Shown in pieces: positions 48,789 to 61,291 of a stretch of DNA of 64,000 bases. The stretch covers positions 36,747 to 100,746 of the forward strand of contig JAMYHX010000109.1 in assembly GCA_025529335.1 (NCBI GenBank), read 5' to 3'. Positions within the stretch are counted from its first letter, which is position 1. Every line of letters begins with the position of its first letter. Under the pieces are notes generated by a model. That model made no database searches, was not told the DNA's origin, and saw only the letters and a list, made by a program, of their open reading frames with translations. A program made the translations under genes and the position numbers. The stretch comes from Rhizopus sp. PT2906 (lineage: Eukaryota; Mucoromycota; Mucoromycetes; Mucorales; Rhizopodaceae).

Positions 48789-49525
48789 TTGCATTTAAAC
48801 CATACGAATCATAAAAAAACCAATCATGACTGCTTACACACGAAGCGCTGGTATCCTCCTTATTTCCTGTTTATTCTTTCTCTAGAAAAACTTTATGTCA
48901 AATATATTATTAATATAAAAAAAAGTTCATTGTTTTCCTTTAAACATTATTATTAACGCAATTGTGAAGCTGATTTATTTATTTAAGTAAGGAATGGATC
49001 CAGTAACGAAACGGGTCACTTGAGCTTCTGTATATAACATATCATATGACCATCAAACAAACTTATGCCCACAATTATGAATTCTTTGATGACTATGTCA
49101 TTCTTTACAACACATACACCTTTACGGATAACGCTATTAGATCATACGCTCTCTATTATGAATAAAGTTTAATTTTATGAAACAATGTATATAGCACTGT
49201 TGTATCAATAAACAAGCATGTAGAGAGGAGACGGAGTATGTTGTTAGGCAAACAAAAACGTCAAATTTAGTCATTCGCTTAAAGCGTCGTATTAGTATTT
49301 GCCCTTATCACAAAGAACGAAGCCCTTAAGCCTAAGGCAACTCGATGACGCGTAAAAACGAGCGGCTAGTGCAGTCTTAAACTATACTTGTGCCTGTTTA
49401 AATGAGTAAAATATCATCCAGTGTATGTAACCCTCGAATAGTACACAATAGGAGGTAGATGAAGCTTTGGGTTTTTGTTGTTTTAAAACGCTCTTTCTTT
49501 TTTTCTTCCCTTGCTACAGCATCTT
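48789..49525. other. Intergenic, nothing recognised
   Basis: About 740 bases downstream of ADE2. No tRNA-like folding sequence or coding frame was identified by eye. Confidence 0.45.
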
Positions 49526-51241
49526 ATGACGGCACCAGCAATTCATCAACTACCATCATATACAGTCGATCTTGTCTTTCAGCACACAGAAAGAACAACC
49601 CTTAAATAATGTCGGCTTGTTTGCGTATCGTGGTATCTTTTGACTACACCGCATCTTTTTCGTAATATCCAAATCAGTAACACGTCTCAAATTGATGAGT
49701 TCATAGAATTTCACGAAAATCCAGCATCTGATAAACTTGTTCAGTTTAGAAAATATGTCAAACGGGTCACTAATGGTTGAGGCAGAGAGATGCTTGATGA
49801 GTACATAACATTAGAAAACTCTGAAAACTTTGTCAAACTTTGCCCCGAGGTTACATCGGTTAGCATTTCTTGGTCTGCTTGTAGAGACAGCTTGTATTAT
49901 TACTTGCTTGAAGTTGATGATAATATAAAATGGAAGCTTCGTAGACTTGATCGAAATACTGAAAACCAAAGGTTTACATTGGACTATTACTACAAGTATA
50001 AAGATACCATCAGGGTCATAGGATGGCTCAAGGACATTCAAGATTTTCATTTTGTAATAGACTTTCCATTACTTGAAGAGCTGTCTTTACCTTCAACAGC
50101 AGTTGTCACAGACATACAGGATCTCTTGTTCATTTGTAATGCATGTCCCAATTTAACCGGACTAGGTCTGTATACCAACATGAACCATAATACAAGACTG
50201 GTGGCTAATTTTGCTGTATATCCCTCATTGAAAACCTTAAATGTTATATACTGTTCTTTGGTACCCAAGGTGTTGATCGATTATATTACTATAAGCTTGG
50301 TCAACCTTTCGGATGTAACCTTTTGGATGGAAATAACATCGATACAAGCAAACTTTGGTGAAATCTATAAACAGCTAGAGGGTTTTTTGTTTACGCCTCA
50401 AAAAAAGGTTGTTTCATTAATATTAAAAGTAGAAACAAGTTACAGGGATGATAATGAATAAGTATATGAAATGGTTGATGAATGTTTCAACGTCGTCTGT
50501 AGTCCTTCCAAGCTTAAAGCATGTAATTCTATAGAATGGATAATAGTCGAGTCCACAGTGCTCGTCATAGATTTATGGAAGATATGGAACCATACAATCG
50601 AATGTCAAGTTTACATACCCTCATTGTTGTTTAATGGCCTTATCAAAAAAGTTGATTTTACAAGCAGCAAAATGCCAAACTTTCATAAAATGTGCTTAGA
50701 GATTGATTATATTTGGTACACCATGTCAAAATTTGACGCTTTATTTATAGAAAAGGCTTGTAACTTGCAGGAATTGACTCTCTGCAGGTACGTCTTAAAG
50801 GATGCTTTTGACTGTGTTTATGAATCAGTACAAATTTTGCGAATTGAAACCTCCCTTTTCAATCTTTATTTTTTCAAGACGCTTGCTATATCTTTTCTAA
50901 ACCTGAAAGAGTTGCATCTGTTCGATATCAGTATGCTTGATACTCGTTATAGCTCTGAAAGCATGATATGGTTGGATGGTCTGTCCCTGCAAAAGTTATC
51001 ATTTACTGTTTATGAAAGGTTTGATCTTGCAAAAACTCCAAGGGGAGAGCTTGTTTATGTAAAAACACAGAAAAGCCATCACTTTATCAAAGTATATGAT
51101 GGCAGGATTCCAAAGACTATACCAAAAGAAGAGGGGGCTGCACTCTGGAAGCAATTGGCTGCTAAGCATAAACATCTGATAATATGCAATGCTCCTACTT
51201 GCTTTGAGCTGAACAATGTTTGCATTAAACTGATGAAATAA
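49526..51241 (+). pseudogene. F-box/leucine-rich-repeat gene with three in-frame stops
   Basis: A single frame of 572 codons runs from ATG to a stop at 51239 with no frameshift but with internal stops at 49607 (TAA), 49778 (TGA) and 50459 (TAA). The first ~45 codons read as an F-box (QLPSYTVDLVF, then CRLVCVSWYLLTTPHLFRNI). The remainder has irregular leucine-rich repeats (LPLLEEL, CPNLTGLGLY, LNLKELHL), typical of SCF substrate receptors, which are numerous in Mucorales. Because the frame is otherwise intact over 1.7 kb, loss of function must be recent, or the stops are tolerated. No introns are needed. Confidence 0.75.
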
Positions 51242-51422
51242 TAATAAAAGAAAGCCCATTTTACTTTATCAACACAAGATCAATGGCCTTCAAAAGACCT
51301 TCAAAAGACAAGTGGTGTTCTCTAACGCCTCGGTAAGTATTATTTTTTATAAATGTTGTTCAACAGTCACCTTTCCTCCCCTTGTATTCATTCTATCTTT
51401 CTCTATTAATATTAATAAACAA

Positions 51423-51829
51423 ATGGGCAAATCACAAGAAGAGACAATGAGTAATCCTTTTATTCATAAGGATAGTAAACTTCATGCTTTAACAAGAGCG
51501 GAAGAAGAAAATTGCTTCAAAGAAATGAAGGCTAAAGCATTAGAAGCATGTCAATTGCCCATTAAAGGTTATAAATAAATAAATATGTATAAAAGAGGGA
51601 CTAATAGTATAATAGACTTTGTAACATGCAGTAAAGAACACAACGTTACAGTCATGTGGACATGTCGAAGTAAATTAAAGGCAATGAATCAATGTTTAAA
51701 TGAAAGGTAAAATTAAGCTTTAAACGTACAACATTGACAACTTACATGTATAAAAAAAGAACTTCTGATGAGGAATTGGATAAGTTTAAACTAGCCAAAC
51801 TATCAAATAAACTACAACAACAGCAATAA
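51423..51829 (+). CDS. CMC1-like mitochondrial CX9C assembly factor
   Basis: Three exons (51423-51567, 51637-51706, 51760-51829) give 94 residues. The N-terminal LHALTRAEEENCFKEMKAKAL matches the start of the CMC1 (COX assembly mitochondrial protein) family. A later CRSKLKAMNQC forms one clean CX9C. The partner motif is imperfect: the second Cys expected in the first helix is not where relatives have it. CMC1 acts in the intermembrane space during cytochrome c oxidase assembly. A 16-codon ATG reading frame with a GTAAGT at 51283-51338 upstream suggests a 5' leader intron or an alternative first exon. Confidence 0.65.
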
Positions 51830-52333
51830 AAAAGGAACCCTAGACTCTACTTACTATAAAAGTAATAAAGGCCGAGATATACATGTGTGTGGCTTTGTTA
51901 CTATGATGTACACTTTATTCACAAATTATTCGCACACTGATAATGAGAGAGCCCATCAGAAGCAAAAGAATGAATAAAGAAATTATTAGTAAATCAGTTA
52001 TTTACATTGATACTAAATACTTACATTAAGAGAGAGCTTATAAGAGAAATAAAGAAGTCAAGATCAGACTGTTTAAACAAATTCTCTAACAACTCTTTGA
52101 TTTTGTTATAAAGTCTTGACCACATTTATCTTTTCTCAAAAATATCAAGCTCATTTTATATATTAAATATTGTCTTTTTAAATAATAAAAAAGACATAGA
52201 GTGTTTAGTTGTTATTGATCTTGTAATGTGTGTGAAAAAGGTGTATATTTATTTAATTGCACAACCAAAAAAAAAAAAAAAAAGTCTACTACTACTACTA
52301 CTATTACTGCTACTACTGCTGCTGATATGTGTG
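51830..52333. other. Intergenic with simple repeats
   Basis: Between convergent CMC1-like and transporter genes. It holds an A run (about 18, near 52267) followed by a CTA/CTG trinucleotide stretch at about 52288-52325. No gene was seen. Confidence 0.6.
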
Positions 52334-53632
52334 TTATTGTTGAGATTTAATGTTGGATAAATCGTCACTTTTATCAATGCCTAATAATGAATCACCAGGA
52401 AGGATTTTGCTCTTCTTTTTCTTTTCGGTCAATTGAACATTACTGAAGAAGCAGTCAGTATCACCCCCATTCACACTTTTTGAATCTCTTACCTATACCA
52501 AGCACCACCAGCTAAAGTCAGGATAATACCCAGTCCATTCATTGCTGTGATGCTTAAGTCAAAAATAATAACAGCCAGCACGATTGATAGGACTTGTTTC
52601 ACGTTGCCTGTGGAACATCAAGGGGAAGTGAACATTAAATAAATATACAAATATAAAAATTTTACCTGCAACTGTCATCGTCAACGCCGATGTCTTCTTG
52701 TTGGCAGTAAAACTGACCACGTTCAAAAAGAAGGCGATCACACCATTAAGCAATAATGCACAAAATACTGAAAAGTTCATGTTGGTTTTGCAATATTCTT
52801 GCACTAATTGCATTTCCCCTGTAAGATAACTGTAAATCATGGTTTGAATAAACGCTAAAGGAGACATGCGCAATAAAAGGTCAAGTGGGTGAAGCTTGAG
52901 ACGTCCGACTTGTACTCGATTGGTCACAACTGTCTTGACAGCTGCCAAGATAGTGCCCAATACTGTAAGGAAGAAACCCATGGCAGTATAATTATAATCA
53001 CCAAAAGTGGCAAACGCAACACCTGCAATTACCTTTAGATATATAAATCGATTAGTATTCCTTCCCCCTTTCTTTTCACTTTATTGATTATCAGTTACCG
53101 GTATTAAAGATGTATAGGTCATGGCTGAGTATGTCTTTTTGAGAAATAAAACATTCAACATGACTGTAAACACTGGTGTCATGGCACGAACTACTTGATG
53201 AAACTAAGATGATGTTAATCTGACTTTTCTGTGTATACAAAAAAATACAACTTACAGGAACTGTGACAAGATTTCTAAATATAAATATAGTTAGATTAAG
53301 TTCATCATCCTGACATCTAATACTTACAGAGATACATTACTGATTGCAATATTGATTGTATATAAAACTGAAAACATGAGCATAACCATATTCTCTCTTT
53401 CTCCCAGTTTTGCAGGTTTAAAAATATCTAATCTCCAAAAGATATACGATCCAATAGTACCACATAGCGTATGTATAGCAGTTAAGGCCCAAGGAAAGGG
53501 GAACTGAAACATGGCCATAATAACTTTATTGTATATAGTAAGCCCTAAATTCAAAAAGAAGTAAAGGGACAACCAAACCATAGAAGATTCTAGTAGGGGA
53601 TTGCTGTTGTTACTTGACTTTAGTGATGCCAT
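52334..53632 (-). CDS. TPT/nucleotide-sugar-type transporter
   Basis: Six exons (53632-53328, 53274-53256, 53203-53099, 53032-52666, 52607-52493, 52442-52334) give 339 residues with about ten membrane helices. A 19 nt exon 2 encodes most of NLVTVP. Signature stretches include SLYFFLNLGLTIYNK, SNVSLNLVTVPFHQVVRA, VIAGVAFATFGDYNYT and TMTVAGNVKQVLSIVLAV, the pattern of the triose-phosphate/nucleotide-sugar translocator family in Golgi or ER membranes. The C-terminus is charged and Ser-rich, without a clear KKXX. The substrate cannot be assigned. It is expected to exchange a phosphorylated sugar or nucleotide sugar. Confidence 0.88.
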
Positions 53633-54823
53633 CTTTATAAATATATATATATTCTATTGTCCTTTATATCATCGAAGAAGGAAAGGAAAAAAAAGAAGAA
53701 AATAAAGAATATATGAAATAATATTTATATCGGAATTTGAAATTATTTTATGAAGGCACAATTGGTCTACAAGTTTCTAACTTAAATTAGATGATCGCCC
53801 AAAACTATTAAAGTACAAATAAAAGAATAATTACCTGGTATTTTACTCTTGACATCGCACTACGGTTGATATTATTTGGGCTATCAACAAATGAAATATT
53901 AAAGGGGGCAAAAAAAATTACATGAGGGGCTGAAGCTAGATGTCTTGTATTCAATCAGGAAAACCTTAAAAACCACCCTTTTTGAAGCATTCGGATCATC
54001 CTTTTACCTCTGTTCGGGTCATGAAACTTCACTATCGGGAATGACCAATCATCAAAGTTAGGCACAGTATCAGGTCCAATTTATTTTGCAAAGTCAAGTA
54101 CGAAATAGATCTGATCGATGTTGGTTAATGATACAAGGCAACTTTATTTATGAAAAAGAAACAGCAACTTTGTCTTGGAAATATATGGAAACTTGGAAAA
54201 GGCAAATGCATGTGTAACCAAAATGATTGACTGCTATCATCATCCGGAGTGCCCCTAGATAATGATCATCTTTATCATTTGCTTCAGTATTGTGCATTGT
54301 GTCCACAGTTGAAAATAAACAGAAAAAAGTATATCATTTGAGATCTCTTTTATCCTGTTGACAACAATTCACCCACTCTAGGAAAATAGCTCAAGTATCA
54401 GCATATGCTTTGTTCTGAGTTTATTTCACACATTTGGATGTGAAGAGCCAAATTAGAAAGGTAAGTGTAATTTTTTGCAGATATACACCGCTTTCATAAT
54501 ATCACGGGCCGAAGGGATTGGTGTTCTTGCTGTTGGGCCAAGAGTGAATGATAAGAATGAAGCAGAGCACGTTGAACTTGGTTCAGTTGAAATTAAACAA
54601 AAAAATGTCTCGGAAGACGTTCAAATGATCCAATTGAACAAAAACATAAGGATCCACAAAGGGAATGCGGATGGTTTCATTATTCTGTATATCTGTGTAA
54701 CTGAGCAGATGACAGACCCTCTTTTCATAATTGTTAAACGTCATAATCTCATTCACATTTATTCTATTGTCGTCTTATTATCATTTTATTCAACTAGTAA
54801 AGATATAATATCACTAGGACAGA
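53633..54823. other. Mostly non-genic; one unrecognised ORF
   Basis: Contains the transporter promoter and, at 54481-54831, a plus-strand open frame with no recognised domain that overlaps the last codons of YKT6 on the other strand. It is preceded by a 20 nt stretch (54461-54480) bounded by GTAAGT and TTGCAG. Upstream of it, scattered open pieces may be an older decayed gene. Confidence 0.4.
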
Positions 54824-55640
54824 TTACATAACAACGCAGCATGAGTTCGTCTTCCTTGCTGTCTTGTAAAACATTTTACTTTGTGCTGATAAAGCCTCTG
54901 ATCTATCTACGAGTGAATCAAGCTATTATAATAACATTAGCTCATATCTTCCATATTCTCTCTTTCTCTCTCTTTCTTTCTTACTTTTTCACCACGCTGA
55001 AGTACGGAATCAATCGTTTTATGCTATAGACAAATATAAGAATATGCTATACATTGATAAAACATATGTATCATTCCTACCAAAATTGCAGTGGTTTCAT
55101 CCAATTCCTTTTGAACTTTCATGATGGTATCGGCTTGTTGAGGATCTTGGTACTTGTTTATATATTCTGCCAACTCTGAATAATCAATAGTTGCTGAAGT
55201 CTTCCATTGAGGATATTTTGTAAATACTTCATCCATAATCTTGTTTAATAGAGAGAAAGCGACTCTTGTAGGATAATCTTTATCACTTATGATAATACCA
55301 CTTGCACCTTGAGGATGCATATAAATGTGAACAACATTATCTAATAAAAGATGTTATATAGACAAGTCTACATTATACACATTTTATCTTTACTTTCACT
55401 TTCGACACTTTGACGTTGGCCTGCTGATGTACGTTCAGTAATGGTAGTTGCCGAGAAATCCATAATTTCCTTTACTCTAAGAAACACAATAGGGTTAAAT
55501 TTACAGACCATGTATTCGAATACATCTGTACTTTACGTGCCACGTTGAAAGAAGTTGAAACTAGACAAGTCGTATTGAGATGCCAATATTTTCGCTTTGT
55601 CGGCATCTTTTCGTAAAACTAAAATGGCGAAAATCTTCAT
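54824..55640 (-). CDS. YKT6: Ykt6 R-SNARE
   Basis: Five exons (55640-55537, 55476-55394, 55340-55081, 55023-54985, 54922-54824) give 194 residues. The N-terminal longin domain (MKIFAILVLRKD, FNFFQRG, HIYMHPQGASGIII) is followed by an R-SNARE helix with IMKVQKELDET, LQRGEKLDSLVDRS and SKMFYKTARK. The chain ends in CCVVM, the double-Cys CAAX motif that is farnesylated and palmitoylated. The protein serves in ER-Golgi, endosomal and vacuolar fusion and in autophagosome fusion. The small exon 4 (39 nt) and exon 5 are needed; without them the frame ends early in an intron. Confidence 0.96.
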
Positions 55641-56636
55641 GATGATGTAAGTAATAAAGTAGCACTTTTTTTTTGCGTTGTGTTCTCCCTACTGAAGCAG
55701 GAATTCAATAAATTTAAATCGCCGCAAACCAATGACATAATGCATAGATCAAGCTCGCCTCTTTCGTCAGAAAGGAAGCGTATATGTTTAGGAAAGGGGG
55801 AACAGTTCGGCAAGCGGGGGGGATAAAGAGATAAATGGTGCATACAGTGATACCACTTTTATGTATCGATGGAAGATATTAATGATAATCAAATGTTCAA
55901 TTTCATTCACAAAAGATATAGCACTATAGCTTCCGAATCTATACAAAAGAAAATCGTAGGGCAGGTATTATAAAGGATAGTTTCGCTAATCTAGATAGAT
56001 AACATTCTCTTATAAAAGTCAAATAAAAAGAAATACGGGTAATTTATTTAACAAAATGCTCCTATTCCCAAATAAAGCTTGAAAAATATCAAAAAGAGAG
56101 GGTTATCTCATATCCAAGAGACTTTGGAATATACAAAATATAAAGACTTTCCTGGCTATAGGTATTACTTTCTGGAAACAATCTACAATATATTAAACAA
56201 GGATTGATCTTGAACTATGCCCAAAATTGTATAATTATAGAAAAAAAAAAAAAAAAAAAGAAGGCTTTATGCGCTATTATTGGTTTTAATTAAGATCACA
56301 TTCATGGAGAGTACTTCTTGATAAAGTACTTCAAAAATACTTGTTTAGAAACTTATTATCTCATATACGTTATGCTATATTTACTAAAGATGAACTAGCG
56401 TTACAGTGTTTACTTTGTTTAAATAAACTGTTGATGCATGCATAAAGTCTAACTTACTCGGCGTACAAAACAGAGCCGTATAATATGCCTAGGGTCAATT
56501 GAAAATATCAATCACTATGATCTTTAATAGCTAATCACAATAATATCTGTAGTTTATTTTTATTTTTTACCAATTCTATAAATATGAAGCAAAGGCTCTT
56601 TTCTCTTCCAAGAACTTTACTTACCCGTTATTGATC
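55641..56636. other. Intergenic, nothing recognised
   Basis: About 1 kb between divergent genes YKT6 and the first P450, so it holds both promoters. A run of about 20 A lies near 56240. No frame of interest. Confidence 0.5.
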
Positions 56637-58489
56637 ATGAATGCTCATACATTTGATATGCTTATAGGCCCTAGAAAAACCAAATCAGTGCTGGGAATTG
56701 TTATAGCATCGGTAACTGTCATTGTTCTTCTCAAGAGAGTCATTGGTATTCGCAGAGGTAACGCTTCTGAATTTAAGAATATACCTATGCCAAAGGGGAA
56801 ATTCTTTTACCTTGGTAAGCCTCAAACAAGTCAATCCAAACTATTGAATGCTTACCACATCTCCTACTAGGACATATTCCGGTAATAGCCGGTAATTCAG
56901 GAAAGGCTATGATAAAATGGCATGATGAATGTGGCCTGGTATACAGGATCAAGATGGGTGTTCAAAATTGGCTGTTTATTGGTGATCCACAAATGGCTCA
57001 TGATATCTTTGTCACAAACGGATCCCTTACTTCAAATCGTCCGCATAGTACTTTTTTAACTTTACTTAATGGCAATCGACAAAGGTACACTTATATATAC
57101 AAAGCAAGGCAGATAATAACTTTTTGCTACTACTAGTGCTATCCTGTTTGCTGAAAATGAACATTGGAAATATGCACGAACTACATTAAATACCATTCTT
57201 TCATCAAGATCAATAGATAGTCTATCCTATGCACTAGAGGATGAAATTGGACAATCAATAGACCTGATGATAAAAGACGCACAGACACTGGGGGAAATAG
57301 ATCCAATGATTTACATCCGCTTGACGGCCATGAACGTATTTTTAGTTTTAGCTTTCAGTATCTCTGGAGCAAGATCAGTAGATGACCCTCTTTATATCAA
57401 GATGAACCATGTCGTAGAAAAAGTAGTATCCTTTATTGATCCTGCATTAGACATCAGCAGTATGCTTCCTCTTTGGAAATTCTTTGACATTTTTTCTTCA
57501 AAGAAGCACCAGATAACAGAGTTTTTGGAAAATGACGTAAAACCATTTATTAGATCTATTATAGAAAGGGCTCGAACAAGTGAAAAAGATAACTTTGTGA
57601 AAAAATTGGATGAAGCAAAAGACCAAGACAAGCTAGACGAGACACACATTGTGGCGCTTATAAGTAAGTTCGTCATTGCTTTATTATGATAGTTTCCATT
57701 AATTTTTTACTGCTGACGAAAAGCCGAAACTCTTGTTGCTGCTATTGATACTGTGTCTATAACCACAGTATGGGCTGTTGCCTATCTCTGTAATCATCCA
57801 AAAGTTCAAGAGAACATGCATCAAGAGATTGATACATTTGTTAAGAAGCATGGTCATATTCCAAGCTTTACAGATAGGGCAGAACTACCTTACTGCTTCT
57901 CTTTTCAGAAAGAATGTCTTCGATTTCGCCCACCTGGATCTGTCGGCATCCCACATAAAGTATCTAAAGACAGTGAGTAGCCACGTTTATCTATAAATCA
58001 AAGACCACCCAACTCTAAATTTTTTTATCTAATAGTCGTATACAAGGACTGTGTTATTCCAAAGGATACTCTCATTGTAGCTAGCCACTATATATTAAAC
58101 CGTCGTGCAGATATGCTTAAGAACGCAGACCAATTTATTCCAGAGAGATACATCGAGGATATAAGAAGCTTCTCTGCATGCAATAAAATGCATACTACTA
58201 AATGCTCTATTATCACTTTTGGCTTTGGGCGTCGCATTTGTCCAGGCAGTTACATGGTAAGTTTTTTTTTTTTTTTTTTTACCTATATCTGATTGTGTTT
58301 TAGGCTGAACGAGAAATATTTTCTATGCTGGTTGAATTGTTATCAAAGTGTACTATCAAACCTATTTTGTCATCAAAAGGAATCCCTGTTTATCCAAATT
58401 TGGATGAATACATTGACAAATGTGTTATGACCCCCCTTGCACAGTTCAAAGTTCGCTTGATAAAGCGGGAGAAAGAGACTGCAAACTAA
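56637..58489 (+). CDS. Cytochrome P450 (tandem copy 1)
   Basis: Six exons (56637-56814, 56871-57084, 57137-57663, 57724-57972, 58036-58256, 58304-58489) give 524 residues. An N-terminal TM helix is followed by a Pro-rich hinge (IPMPKGKFFYLG). The I-helix reads AAIDTVSITT, the K-helix ExxR is ECLR, the PERY block is present, and the haem-binding loop is FGFGRRICPG with Cys458. All core elements are intact. It is a microsomal monooxygenase; the Mucorales-specific CYP509 group is a plausible home, but the subfamily and substrate are inferred. The I-helix lacks the usual acid-adjacent Gly (AAxDT in place of AGxDT), a mild variant. Confidence 0.92.
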
Positions 58490-59355
58490 TAAAGTAAAAG
58501 ACATTTCATCATAACTGACATGGACATGAATCCAGTACTAGACTATAGAGTCGTGAAATGTATAACTATTTTGTTAAATAAACCAACAGCTGCTTTCTTG
58601 TAAGTAAAGTGGTATAATGCCCAAGCACTCATGGCAAATATGAAAGGCATTACTATACATAAAAAACAACCTCATGGACATGTTGTCCAGAGCGACTTTA
58701 GTTGAATCCTTTAAAGAGGCCAATTACCGAAAAGACAGTATGGTTCTAGCAGGTTACTCATGAGCATAGACAGTCAGGCTCCTTAAATATAATTCATTCG
58801 AGAACGTGACACTGGGCGTTACTTTTGTATTTTTCCAGGGGATTGGTAACTTGTATAAAGGTTCATGCGGTTATTTAGGATGAGGCTTTTCGTTCTAGTG
58901 ACAGATTGTGGATGGTGAGTATGTGTTTAGTGGTTTACTTATATTTGTTAAATGAAGAAAATGCATGTGGTAGAACTTTTGGTTCAATTTATGTATTTCA
59001 ATTTCCATGGTTCTAATGTCCTAGGTAATACGTAGCACATTAGGCAATGCCCTTCTTCGTACTACCTTTGAATTCTCGTTTGCCACAAATTTATTACGTA
59101 TTATAGTCATTTATTCAGTTGGTAAGCTTTTTCATTTTTGATTTCTAAATAATATCGTACTTGGTATCCATGCATTTATACTAAAGTGGTATCAGATCAC
59201 TGCGCTATATGTTGTGATTTGCTTCAATGTGTCCCTTTAACTACGTATCACGACAAGATGGCTACATCAATTAAAGTTTGTTGTGTAATAGATATAATAA
59301 ACGCTTTTGGTTCTGATTATGTTCCATTTTCTTTTTTCTTATACGGTTTATAAAC
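58490..59355. other. Intergenic between the two P450 genes
   Basis: About 870 bases with no coding frame of interest. The last ~60 bases form the promoter of the second P450. No remnant of a third copy was recognised. Confidence 0.5.
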
Positions 59356-61205
59356 ATGGACTATTATCACGAACTAATACAAAAAATCGGACATCCTGAA
59401 AGATACAAGACAATTCTGGGTGCAGCAATAGCATCAGTAACCACAATCTATCTTTTCAAAAGAGTCATAAGTGGCATGTCCAAGAAAAAGTCTGCTGAAT
59501 TCAAGGGTATCCCTGTACCCAAGGGAGAATACTTTTATCTTGGTAAATATATATAAAAGAATATGGATTTACCTACTTATGATGGTCAACAATAGGACAT
59601 GCGCCATTATTAGGCAAAAGACCAGGAGAGGTTATTACCAAATGGCACCAAGAGTATGGTCCAATTATTAAGATAAAGATGGGTGTTCAAAACTGGTTAT
59701 TACTCGGCGATCCTCAAGTCGCTCATGAAATCCTTGTCTCTAAAGGACTAGTAACAGCAGGTAGACCAGAACACACGTTCTTGGGGAAAATTCACGGAAA
59801 GGGTGGAAGGTAATGTATGGTCAAGATTATTACAAAGACGACTCATTGTAGTCTTAGAGGAGTCGTTATGGTAGACTATGGGGAAAAATGGAAGGACGCT
59901 CGAAATGCACTTTTACATATCCTTTCACCAAAATCAGTCGATAGTTTATCAAATATAATCGAAAGAGAAGCCGAAAAGGGCGTAAAGTATATTGTGGAAC
60001 TTGCAAAATCGGATGGAGCGATTAATCCACTGGATTTTTCTCGTTTTATTGCAATGAATCTGATGTTCTCTGTCGCGTTCAATATCCCTGGCACAGAGTC
60101 CTTTGATGATCCTACGTTTAAAGAAATGTTGCATTTCGTAGAGAGAAATGCTCATTTCATTGACTTGTCTAATGATGCCAGTGTCATGTTTCCCATCATG
60201 AAGCTGCCAGAAGCATTATTTGGAAAAGAGAAAAAGATGAGGCGTTATGTGGATGATGAGTATTTCCCTTTTATGAGACGAATTATCAAACGTGCTCGTG
60301 AAAGCGATGGTGATAGTCTAGTAAAGAAGGTTGATAGCATAAAGAATGAACATCGTATTGATGAAATAGGTGTAACCGTTCTTATGAGTAAGCATAATAG
60401 AGGTGCTATAGGACTAAAGTATAACTTTTTTTTTCTTTTTAGGTGAGATTCTTTCTGCAGGATCCGATACTGTAGCCCTGAGCATGACATGGTCTATTGC
60501 GCTTCTCTGCAACCATCCTGATGTTCAAGAAAAGATTTATCAAGAAATCAAGACTTTTATTAAAGAGCATGGGCGCCATCCAACCTTTGCTGACAGGGAA
60601 GCAATGCCTTACTTTATTGCATTTCAAAAGGAATGTGTCAGATATCGTCCTGGAATGGATTTAGGCATGCCTCACAAGGCTACGGAGGACTGTAAGTAAT
60701 CTAATATGTTTATAGGTTTCATACTAAACTCGTAACTAGTCCTCTACAAGGACAGCCTTATTCCAAAGGGTACCATACTAGTCTCTAACCTTCATACCTT
60801 ACACAGCGATCCAAACAACTTTGCTGATGCAGATAAATTCATGCCTGAGCGATATCTAGATGACACACGATCGATGTATGCTGCAAGCAAAGGCAACTAT
60901 CAAACACGAGATCATTACACTTTTGGATGGGGCAGACGTATCTGCCCAGGTATTTACATGGTAATCACTCGATATATATACACATCCAAATTCATTACTT
61001 ATGCCCAGACTGATCTTAGGCTGAAGGTGAAATGTTTTATACCATAACAAAATTAATATCAAGATGTATCATTAAGCCAGAACTGTCGTCAACAGGAGAA
61101 GAGCTCTATCCTGATTTACAATGTGGTATTAATACTGGTATCAGTATTACACCTGTGCCTTTCAAAATTCGCTTAATTAAGCGTGATGTTGATAATAATA
61201 ATTAA
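59356..61205 (+). CDS. Cytochrome P450 (tandem copy 2)
   Basis: Six exons (59356-59542, 59596-59809, 59868-60388, 60443-60691, 60740-60960, 61020-61205) give 525 residues. Exons 2, 4, 5 and 6 are the same length as in the neighbouring copy (214, 249, 221 and 186 nt), and all phases agree. Motifs are TM anchor, AGSDT in the I-helix, ECVR, PERY and FGWGRRICPG (Cys459). It has a Trp in the haem loop where copy 1 has Phe. The protein differs substantially from copy 1, so the duplication is not recent. It is convergent with the transpeptidase gene, with 86 bases between stop codons. Confidence 0.93.
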
Positions 61206-61291
61206 AGATACTTTAATGGCTATTAAACCTACGGTTTATTGTAGGAAGCAGGTCATGATAATAATAATACAAAGCAAAATAAGCATATTAA

